The notes beneath the pieces are model-generated. The model was not told the origin of the DNA, searched no databases, and saw only the letters and a list, made by a program, of their open reading frames with translations. Of a stretch of 64,000 nucleotides of DNA, positions 44,421 through 51,444 are shown in pieces. The position numbers and the translations under genes are program-made. The stretch is taken from the NCBI RefSeq assembly GCF_034262375.1, contig NZ_CP139558.1, positions 6,448,001 to 6,512,000 of the forward strand, given 5' to 3'. The stretch comes from Mucilaginibacter sabulilitoris (lineage in GTDB: Bacteria; Bacteroidota; Bacteroidia; Sphingobacteriales; Sphingobacteriaceae). The stretch's first letter is position 1, and the number at the start of each line of letters is the position of its first letter.

Positions 44421-44452
44421 TTTGCGTTATATAAAATAAAATATAACGCAAA
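44421..44452 (+). promoter_or_regulatory. ModE-box-like operator in front of the TonB receptor
   Basis: A perfect palindrome: TTTGCGTTATAT (44421-44432), spacer AAAATAAA, and ATATAACGCAAA (44441-44452). Its core CGTTATAT-N8-ATATAACG has the spacing of the E. coli modA ModE operator as I recall it (CGTTATAT-N8-ACATAACG). It ends 5 bp before the receptor ATG. A weak -7-like CAATTTTG is at 44418-44425, so a bound ModE-like protein would block initiation. Confidence 0.75.
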
Positions 44453-44457
44453 GCCGC

Positions 44458-46461
44458 ATGAAAAAACCCTTACCCTCACTACTTACACTTTTAATTCCGC
44501 TTTTGGGATTGCATTTTAACCTTAAGGCACAGCAAACTGACACCGCTAAGCATGTTTTCCAGCTTGGGCAGGTTAATATTATCGGCACCAGGGACAGCCT
44601 GCGGTCAGACAAGTTAAACTCGGCCACCATAAACCGCTATAACAGACTTACGGTTTCCAACGCATTGAATCTGCTACCCGGCATTACACTTACCGCGGTA
44701 GGTCCGCGTAACGAATCCGCAGTAAGCGTTCGCGGTTTCGACGTTCGTTCGGTACCTATTTATCTGGATGGGATTCCCCTGTATGTCCCTTATGACGGTT
44801 ATGTAGATCTGGCCCGGTTCAACACCTTTAATTTATCAGAGATACAGGTAGCTAAAGGTTATTCATCGGTATTATACGGCCCAAATGCCGAGGGCGGTGC
44901 TATCAATCTCATTAGTCGCAAACCAGTAAAACCATTTGAATTTAATGCCGTTGCCGGCTGGCTAAGCGGCGGATATAGGCTAAATACCAATATCGGCTCA
45001 AACCTGGGCAAATTTTATTATGAAGTTTCAGCATCGCAGTTAAAACGTAACTGGTACCCGTTATCATCGTCATTCGGTTCAACTAAAAATGAAGATGGCG
45101 GTCATCGCGACAATTCATACAATAATGATGTTGCCGTAAGCGGCAAAGTAGGCTTTACTCCAACAGCCAACCAGGAATATGCCATTGGCTACAGCTACCA
45201 GCACGGCACCAAAGGCACCCCGGTTTACGCTGGCAATGATGCAGCCAACGCGCTGTTTAAAAGTCCGCGCTTTTGGAAATGGCCAAACTGGGATACCCAA
45301 AGCATTTACCTGTTGAGTAATAACCGTATTAACAGTACCAACGTTATTAAAACTCGCTGGTATTATGATCAGTTTAAAAACAACCTGGCCAGTTATGATG
45401 ACGCCTCATACAGTACCCAAACCAGGCCCTATGCCTTCACCAGTATTTACAACGATTACACTTTGGGCAGCAGCATAGCCTTTGAAAACACGTCGCTCAC
45501 CAATAACAGTTTCAGCGTAGCCGGCCATTTTAAACAGGATGTACACCGCGAACACAATGTTGGCGAACCCGTTCGTCGCGATGCGGACAACAACTTCACC
45601 ATTGGTGCCGAAGATACTTATCATATCACACCGGCATTAAAAGCAAACGTTGGTGTTAGCTATATGAACAGGCGCAGCATTGACGCCCAGCAATACACCA
45701 ACAATGCCATAACCGAACTGCCGGCCAATAACAACAGCGCCTGGAACCTGCAGGGCTTATTGCAATATGATATTGACAGTACCAACAACATTACCCTCTC
45801 TGTTGCCCGCAAAACAAGGTTTGCTACTATAAAAGACAGGTATTCATACCGCTTTGGCACCGCCCTACCAAATCCCGACTTGAAAGCAGAGAACGCTTTA
45901 AACTATGATCTGAGTTATCAAACCCTACTTGTTGGTAAACTTACCCTGCAGGCATCTGTATTTTACAGCAAGATCACCAACCTCATACAAACAGTAAACA
46001 ATGTTCAGGTTGATCCTAAAACCGGCACGCAGCAATCGCAGGTGCAAAACGTAGGCAGGGCCGAGTACTATGGCGCCGAACTTGCACTGGGTTTACCTGT
46101 TACCAACCAGTTAAGAATAGACGCCAACTACACTTATCTGAAACGTAACAACCTATCAAGCCCGACTATCTTTTTAACAGATGTACCTCAAAATAAAGTA
46201 TTTGGATCTATCCAGTACACGCCAATAAGCAAGCTGTACATTATGGCAAGTGAAGAATATAACTCAAAAAGGTACAGCACCAGCTATGGCACGGTATCCG
46301 GCGAGTTTGCGCTTACCAATGTTAAAGCGCACATTACACTGGTTAAAGGTTTTTCAATTGAAGGTGGTGTGAACAACCTGTTCGATAAAAACTATACCTT
46401 GGTTGAAGGCTTCCCTGAAGCAGGCCGCAATTATTTTGCTAACGTTATATTTAGCTATTAA
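44458..46461 (+). CDS. TonB-dependent receptor, likely molybdenum/tungsten regulated
   Basis: 667 residues with a signal peptide ending near LKAQ. Plug domain with VSVRGFDVRSVPIYLDGIP and GPNAEGGAINLIS, then a barrel ending in FANVIFSY (aromatic end). No SusC-type extension. The ModE box directly in front suggests control by molybdate or tungstate; outer-membrane uptake of a metal oxyanion or chelate is inferred. The next gene is separated by a terminator. Confidence 0.9.
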   Translation: MKKPLPSLLTLLIPLLGLHFNLKAQQTDTAKHVFQLGQVNIIGTRDSLRSDKLNSATINRYNRLTVSNALNLLPGITLTAVGPRNESAVSVRGFDVRSVPIYLDGIPLYVPYDGYVDLARFNTFNLSEIQVAKGYSSVLYGPNAEGGAINLISRKPVKPFEFNAVAGWLSGGYRLNTNIGSNLGKFYYEVSASQLKRNWYPLSSSFGSTKNEDGGHRDNSYNNDVAVSGKVGFTPTANQEYAIGYSYQHGTKGTPVYAGNDAANALFKSPRFWKWPNWDTQSIYLLSNNRINSTNVIKTRWYYDQFKNNLASYDDASYSTQTRPYAFTSIYNDYTLGSSIAFENTSLTNNSFSVAGHFKQDVHREHNVGEPVRRDADNNFTIGAEDTYHITPALKANVGVSYMNRRSIDAQQYTNNAITELPANNNSAWNLQGLLQYDIDSTNNITLSVARKTRFATIKDRYSYRFGTALPNPDLKAENALNYDLSYQTLLVGKLTLQASVFYSKITNLIQTVNNVQVDPKTGTQQSQVQNVGRAEYYGAELALGLPVTNQLRIDANYTYLKRNNLSSPTIFLTDVPQNKVFGSIQYTPISKLYIMASEEYNSKRYSTSYGTVSGEFALTNVKAHITLVKGFSIEGGVNNLFDKNYTLVEGFPEAGRNYFANVIFSY

Positions 46462-46481
46462 TAATTCCTCAATACAGTAAC

Positions 46482-46518
46482 AATAAAGGCGATATGCACT
46501 TTGCATATCGCCTTTATT
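46482..46518 (+). terminator. 16-bp-stem terminator after the TonB receptor
   Basis: AATAAAGGCGATATGC (46482-46497) pairs with GCATATCGCCTTTATT (46503-46518) around ACTTT. Confidence 0.85.
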
Positions 46519-46691
46519 ATTTTAAAACGGCTATTTCTCCCTCCCACTTTTCCTTCTGTAGCAGGATTGATACACACCATGCTAACATCGTATAGTACGT
46601 GGAGAAAATATTATATGAAACCAATTGCATTAGCATAGATATTTGACTTTATATAAGCCTGACAACTGGAATATTAGATTAAAATGATACG

Positions 46692-46713
46692 AAAATAGCC
46701 CCTGCGCTATTTT
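46692..46713 (+). other. Short hairpin in the pectate lyase leader region
   Basis: AAAATAGC (46692-46699) pairs with GCTATTTT (46706-46713), followed by further T. It lies 80 bp before the pectate lyase ATG in an otherwise featureless 275-bp stretch. It might be a leader terminator or the tail of an unseen small transcript; only the structure is seen. Confidence 0.3.
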
Positions 46714-46793
46714 TATCAGCATTACTGATGTGTTCAGTGAATTTATGTTGCATATAGTTTTTTGTATTTTTTTATCATTACCATTATAAACTA

Positions 46794-48440
46794 ATGAATA
46801 AGTATTTAGCAAGCGCGGCAGTATTAGCCATATCGCTTACCGGGGTTAACGCAGCCAGGGCACAGTACCCGCGCATACCGCCTGCGGTACAGGCCAAATC
46901 AGACTCGGCCCTTGACGCAGCCAAAAAGCGCTCGGACGTGGCCTGGCAAAAAGCCCTGCCCATTATTGAGCAGGACGAAAAAAACGGCAAACCTTACGTA
47001 CCATGGGCAAATAAGCCTTCAGACCTGCCTCAAGCCAAGCTCCCTGCATTTCCAGGCGCGGAGGGCGGCGGCATGTATACCGCCGGCGGTCGCGGAGGTA
47101 AAGTATTTGTAGTAACCAGCCTGGCCGATCACGGTCCGGGTACATTGCGTGAGGCTTGTGAACAGGGCGGCGCGCGTATCATTGTGTTCAATGTATCGGG
47201 TATCATTAAACTTACTGAACCAATCAGCATCCGTGCCCCTTATATTACCATTGAAGGGCAATCAGCTCCCGGCGATGGCATATGCGTGGCCGGCGAATCT
47301 GTTTGGATTGATACCCATGACGTGGTGATCCGCTTTGTCCGTTTCCGCCGCGGCGCTACCGACGTGGCCCGTCGTGACGATGCCCTGGGCGGCAACCCGG
47401 TTGGTAATATTATTATTGACCACGTTTCAGCAAGCTGGGGACTGGACGAGAACATGTCTATCTATCGCCACGTATATGACCGCAAAGGCGCAAAGCAAGA
47501 AAAAATGGCTACAGTAAATATTACCATTCAGAATTCTATATTCTCCGAAGCGCTTGACACTTATAACCATGCCTTTGGCAGTACTATCGGCGGGCATAAC
47601 AGCACCTTTATGCGCAACCTTTGGGCCAATAATATTGCCCGTAACCCATCGGTGGGCATGAACGAGGACTTCGGTTTCTTTAACAACGTAGTATTTAACT
47701 GGTGGAACCGCAGCGCAGATGGCGGCGATAATACATCGTTCTTTAACTTTATAAATAACTATTACAAACCAGGGCCTATTACCCCGATGGATGAACCCAT
47801 CAGTCACCGTTTCCTGAAACCTGAGGCTGGTCGTGACCCGGCCCATAAAGGTTATTATGGAAAAGTATATGTGAGCGGTAATATTATGGAGGGCAACGAA
47901 AAGGTTACCAAGAATAATTGGGACGGCGGTGTACAAATTGGCGATATGCCCGATGCCGGTCGCTATACTGATAGTATCCGTTCAGACAAACCTTTCCCCA
48001 TCAAAAACAAGGTAACTATTATACCAACAAAAGAAGCATACAGTTATGTGTTAACCAATGTAGGTTGCTCATTACCAAAACGCGACCCTGTTGATAACCG
48101 CATAGTGGAAGATGTACGTACCGGTAAAATTAAATATACCGAAGGCGGTAAACTTCATTTAGGCGCACAATATGTAAAAGAACGCCTTCCTGATTCATAC
48201 AAGCAGGGCATCATCAGCGATATCAGCCAGGTAGGCGGTTATCCTGAATACAAGGGTACTCCTTATAAAGACAGCGATAACGATGGTATCCCGGATGAGT
48301 ATGAAACTAAACATGGCCTCAATGCGCATGATGCTGCCGACTCGCCTAAAATTGCAGCCAATAATGGTGGTTACAGCAATATTGAGGTTTACCTGAACAG
48401 CCTTGTTTCTTTAAAAACAGTAGTACCAACAGCAAAATAG
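46794..48440 (+). CDS. Pectate lyase-family polysaccharide lyase
   Basis: 548 residues, signal peptide ending near AARAQ. Right-handed beta-helix of the PL1 type: FPGAEGGGMYTAGGRGGKV, GGARIIVFNVSGII, IEGQSAPGDGI and DHVSASWGLDENMSIYR. A calcium-binding-like segment DSDNDGIPDEYETKHGLN lies near residue 505. Cleaves polygalacturonate by beta-elimination. No other pectin genes sit beside it. Confidence 0.88.
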   Translation: MNKYLASAAVLAISLTGVNAARAQYPRIPPAVQAKSDSALDAAKKRSDVAWQKALPIIEQDEKNGKPYVPWANKPSDLPQAKLPAFPGAEGGGMYTAGGRGGKVFVVTSLADHGPGTLREACEQGGARIIVFNVSGIIKLTEPISIRAPYITIEGQSAPGDGICVAGESVWIDTHDVVIRFVRFRRGATDVARRDDALGGNPVGNIIIDHVSASWGLDENMSIYRHVYDRKGAKQEKMATVNITIQNSIFSEALDTYNHAFGSTIGGHNSTFMRNLWANNIARNPSVGMNEDFGFFNNVVFNWWNRSADGGDNTSFFNFINNYYKPGPITPMDEPISHRFLKPEAGRDPAHKGYYGKVYVSGNIMEGNEKVTKNNWDGGVQIGDMPDAGRYTDSIRSDKPFPIKNKVTIIPTKEAYSYVLTNVGCSLPKRDPVDNRIVEDVRTGKIKYTEGGKLHLGAQYVKERLPDSYKQGIISDISQVGGYPEYKGTPYKDSDNDGIPDEYETKHGLNAHDAADSPKIAANNGGYSNIEVYLNSLVSLKTVVPTAK

Positions 48441-48471
48441 TGTTACTTGGTTATAATTACAATTGGTTAGG

Positions 48472-48502
48472 CCTGCTCCGGTTACCGGGCAGGCTTTTTT
48501 TA
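48472..48502 (+). terminator. Terminator of the pectate lyase gene
   Basis: GCCTGC-T-CCGG and CCGG-GCAGGC form a stem with one bulge, followed by seven T. Confidence 0.85.
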
Positions 48503-48558
48503 TTTCAAAACAATTTGTTTTGTCATAATACAGCTAAACGCAGCTCAATTTTATTCGT

Positions 48559-48566
48559 TAAATTTG
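48559..48566 (+). promoter_or_regulatory. -7 box of the diheme peroxidase gene
   Basis: TAAATTTG fits TAnnTTTG. It ends 3 nt before the ATG at 48570, so that start would be essentially leaderless. The next in-frame ATG is at 48627. Confidence 0.5.
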
Positions 48567-48569
48567 ACC

Positions 48570-49715
48570 ATGTTCAGTTCACAATACAACCGGCGGCTAT
48601 ACAGCAGGCTATCCAAAAGCCGGGTTATGTTTTGCTTGTTTGCACTGATCATTATTTTATCGGGTTGGAGCTACTCGTCGCTCACTGTTGAAACCGGCGC
48701 TTATAATTTGGTTTATCCGACAAATTTTGGCAACCGAATCCATATCCCCGCAGATAACCCCACCACCAAACAGGGCGTTTACTTGGGGCGGTTGTTGTTT
48801 TACGAAACCAAATTATCGGCCAATAACACCCTATCCTGCAGCAGCTGCCACCAGCAGGATAAGGCATTTACCGATGGGCGTCCTTTTAGTCCGGGTGTTG
48901 ACCATGTTTTAAGCACACGTAATTCCATGTCGCTGGCCAATTTACTTTGGGCGCGTAAGTTTTTCTGGGATGGCCGCGCCGAGGGGCTGGAACAACAGGC
49001 CCCCACCCCGCTCACCAATCCGCACGAAATGGGGCAATCGTTAGAGGTATCGGCCCAAAAACTTCGCGAAACTCCTGCCTATTTACCGCTGTTTAAACTG
49101 GTATATGGTGATGAAAATATTACCGGCGATCGTATTGTTAAGGCCATTGCCCAGTTTGAACGTACGCTGATATCGGCCAATTCACGTTATGATCAATATT
49201 TGAACAAAACCTATCAGCCCACAGCCGATGAACTGAAGGGCATGGAATTATTTAATAACGCGCCGCAACCCGAAAAGGGCATTCGAGGCGCTAATTGCGC
49301 GCATTGCCACGGTGGTGTTAAAACCTATATGGAACTATTCCACAACAACGGATTAGATAGCATCCCCCCCGATGCCGGGATGCAAATGCTTACCGGTTTG
49401 GCTGCCGACAAGGGTCGGTTTAAGGTACCTACCCTGCGCAATATAACACTGACAGCACCCTACATGCACGATGGTCGCTTTAAAACGCTGGAAGAAGTTG
49501 TTGACCATTACAGCGAGCATATTGTGGAATCGGCCTCGTTAAGCTCATTTTTACGCGGCGAATCAAATGTACCGGGAGGCAAAAGCCTGAAACTGTTACC
49601 ACAGGAAAAAAGGCAGATCGTTGTATTCCTGAATATGCTTACGGATTCGGCATTTATTCATAACCCTGAATTTGCCGATCCGCGTTTACTTACGGCGAAA
49701 AATAAAAAACCATAA
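48570..49715 (+). CDS. Diheme cytochrome c peroxidase (MauG/CCP family)
   Basis: 381 residues; one N-terminal membrane/signal segment (LFALIIILSGWSYS). Two c-heme sites, CSSCH (C90, C93, H94) and CAHCH (C243, C246, H247), as in bacterial diheme peroxidases, which reduce H2O2 with electrons from the respiratory chain. TRNSMSLANLLW and VPTLRNITLTAPYMHDGR are standard. Nine bp before the molybdopterin-domain gene, so an operon. Start at 48570 versus 48627 not fully resolved. Confidence 0.9.
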   Translation: MFSSQYNRRLYSRLSKSRVMFCLFALIIILSGWSYSSLTVETGAYNLVYPTNFGNRIHIPADNPTTKQGVYLGRLLFYETKLSANNTLSCSSCHQQDKAFTDGRPFSPGVDHVLSTRNSMSLANLLWARKFFWDGRAEGLEQQAPTPLTNPHEMGQSLEVSAQKLRETPAYLPLFKLVYGDENITGDRIVKAIAQFERTLISANSRYDQYLNKTYQPTADELKGMELFNNAPQPEKGIRGANCAHCHGGVKTYMELFHNNGLDSIPPDAGMQMLTGLAADKGRFKVPTLRNITLTAPYMHDGRFKTLEEVVDHYSEHIVESASLSSFLRGESNVPGGKSLKLLPQEKRQIVVFLNMLTDSAFIHNPEFADPRLLTAKNKKP

Positions 49716-49724
49716 ATTTATACC

Positions 49725-50234
49725 ATGAAGAAACACATCCTGGCAACTTGCATCGCCATATTAAGCTTTACCGCCATCCCTTTTATAACCAATGCGCAAA
49801 CAACCGAAAAGCAGGCCACCATTAAAGTGAGCGGCGAGGTTTCTGCGCCGCTAACCATAGATGCGGCTTACCTGCAAAAATTCGCCCAAACAACAGTTAC
49901 ACGTAAAGACAGGGATGGTAAAGATCATACCTATTCGGGTGTAATTATATCCGAGATCCTGAAAAATGCAGGAGTCACCCTGGGCCCCGACCTTAAAGGC
50001 GAAAACCTGACCAAGTACCTATTGGTTGAAGCCAGCGACGGTTACCAGGTTATTTTTGCTCTGGCCGAACTGGATAAAGGTTATACAGACCGCACCATTA
50101 TTCTTGCCGACAAGGTAGACGGTCAGCCATTAGCCCCCGCCGACGGCCCTTACCGCATTATCGTACAGGACGAAAAAAAACCTGCCCGTTGCATAAAGCA
50201 GGTAACCGGTATGCAGGTGCATTTTGTAAAATAA
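49725..50234 (+). CDS. Exported molybdopterin-binding-domain-like protein
   Basis: 169 residues with a signal peptide ending near ITNAQ. The rest matches the oxidoreductase molybdopterin-binding (SUOX/YedY) fold in short form: GVIISEILKNAGV, ASDGYQVIFALAELD and GPYRIIVQDEKKPARCIKQV. The single Cys in ARCIKQ is not at the usual molybdenum-ligating position. It may be a cofactor-free scaffold or bind another ligand. Co-transcribed with the diheme peroxidase. Confidence 0.7.
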   Translation: MKKHILATCIAILSFTAIPFITNAQTTEKQATIKVSGEVSAPLTIDAAYLQKFAQTTVTRKDRDGKDHTYSGVIISEILKNAGVTLGPDLKGENLTKYLLVEASDGYQVIFALAELDKGYTDRTIILADKVDGQPLAPADGPYRIIVQDEKKPARCIKQVTGMQVHFVK

Positions 50235-50251
50235 TACATAGCTGTGTATTC

Positions 50252-50410
50252 GACTCACCCGGTCATCACTCCGTTCGACCACCCTCTCTTAGCCTTCGGT
50301 GGAAAGAGGGAATTTAGAAGCTCAATATTAAAAATTAAGAAAATATTTTCGCCCTCTTTCCGCCGAAGGCGAAGAGAGGGCCGACAAGCGTAGCGATGTC
50401 GGGGTGAGTC
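50252..50410. repeat. 160-bp inverted repeat of the GACTCACCC...GAGAGGG family
   Basis: The arms 50252-50310 and 50352-50410 are near-perfect inverses, each containing CCCTCTTTCC, CCGAAGGC and a CGGGGTGAGTC end. About 40 bp of AT-rich sequence separates them. Non-autonomous MITE-like or REP-like element between convergent genes. A fragment with the same words is at 8702-8730. Confidence 0.75.
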
Positions 50411-50458
50411 TTCGGCAGGATGATAAAGTCAGCAACTTTTCTTTTCCGGTTGCTCGTA

Positions 50459-51106
50459 TCAACCCAAAATCTCTGCTATTTCTTCAAACCCTTTTTCGCG
50501 AGCCAGGTCGGCGGGTAATTTGCCGCCTTCCATACGCACCTTGGTTTCGGCGCCATGCTCCAATAGTAAAATCAACAGGTCAATATTACCATTTTGTGCT
50601 GCCGAATGCAGTGGGGTGGCCCCAGCCTGCTGTTTCACGTTTACTTTGGCTCCGTTTTCAATAAGCATACGGGCAATGCTGGTATAATTATCGGCACAGG
50701 CTGAGTGTATCGGATAAACATGGAAGCCGTTGTTAGATGGCCTGTTAACCTCCGCACCACGGGCTACCAGGTATCTGGCCACTGCTTCATGACCAAAATA
50801 ACAGGCCAGTCCTAAAGGGGTAAAACCATCGCCGGCATAATCATCTATGCTATTGGGGCTAACTTCAATAAGATGCGTCACCACCTCCAGCTTTCCGGCT
50901 GCTGCGGCTTCAAACAGGCTGATCTCGTTAATATAATTGAGCAGCACCCTGGTAACCTCCGGCTTTTTATAATAACACGACAACATTAAAGGCGAAACCT
51001 GGTGACTGGTAAGTGTAGTTGCCAGTGCAGGGGTTTGGTTTAACAATGCGTCAAGCTTACTTAAATCGGCAGTGGTAATGTATTCCTCCAGCTTTTCTAT
51101 GCTCAT
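50459..51106 (-). CDS. Ankyrin-repeat protein
   Basis: 215 residues, about five 33-residue ankyrin repeats. Canonical turns: DGFTPLGLACYFGHEAVARY, GFHVYPIHSACADNYTSIAR and GATPLHSAAQNGNIDLLILL. No signal peptide. Protein-protein interaction role assumed, partner unknown. Divergent from ftsK with the heptad repeat between. Confidence 0.9.
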   Translation of the reverse strand: MSIEKLEEYITTADLSKLDALLNQTPALATTLTSHQVSPLMLSCYYKKPEVTRVLLNYINEISLFEAAAAGKLEVVTHLIEVSPNSIDDYAGDGFTPLGLACYFGHEAVARYLVARGAEVNRPSNNGFHVYPIHSACADNYTSIARMLIENGAKVNVKQQAGATPLHSAAQNGNIDLLILLLEHGAETKVRMEGGKLPADLAREKGFEEIAEILG

Positions 51107-51253
51107 TATTTATATTAAAATAACCACATTGATGTTGGTTATACTTTATGTAAAAAACGTTTTACGGTTATATTATCTGATGGTTTCCAATAATACTAAA
51201 AAATTAAAATTGCACCTAACTATTTGTTTAATCTGCTAACTTTATAGGAATAA

Positions 51254-51358
51254 ATTTCGGATTTGGGATGTTCGATTTGGGATTTGGTAAATGCAAAAAC
51301 AAAGTTATTGCATCTTCAAATTAGATAAATCCGAAATCGAATATCCGAAATCCAAATG
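51254..51358. repeat. Inverted repeat with five-heptad arms (ATTTNGG type), no gene inside
   Basis: The left arm 51254-51288 consists of five 7-bp units (ATTTCGG, ATTTGGG, then ATGTTCG in the middle). The right arm 51324-51358, reverse-complemented, gives ATTTCGG, ATATTCG and ATTTCGG at matching positions. Only 35 bp separate the arms, containing an ATGCAA/TTGCAT mini-stem. Lies between the divergent ankyrin and ftsK genes, upstream of the ftsK -7 box. Confidence 0.8.
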
Positions 51359-51412
51359 TTTCAAAAAATTGATATGTTGTTTTAGCAAGGTTTACATAGG
51401 TGAAATTTTATG

Positions 51413-51420
51413 TAAGTTTG
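51413..51420 (+). promoter_or_regulatory. -7 box of ftsK
   Basis: TAAGTTTG fits TAnnTTTG and ends 24 nt before the ATG at 51445, which places the ORF extension back to 51400 outside the coding region. Confidence 0.55.
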
Positions 51421-51444
51421 CACTTAAAGGATGTTACATCAGCG

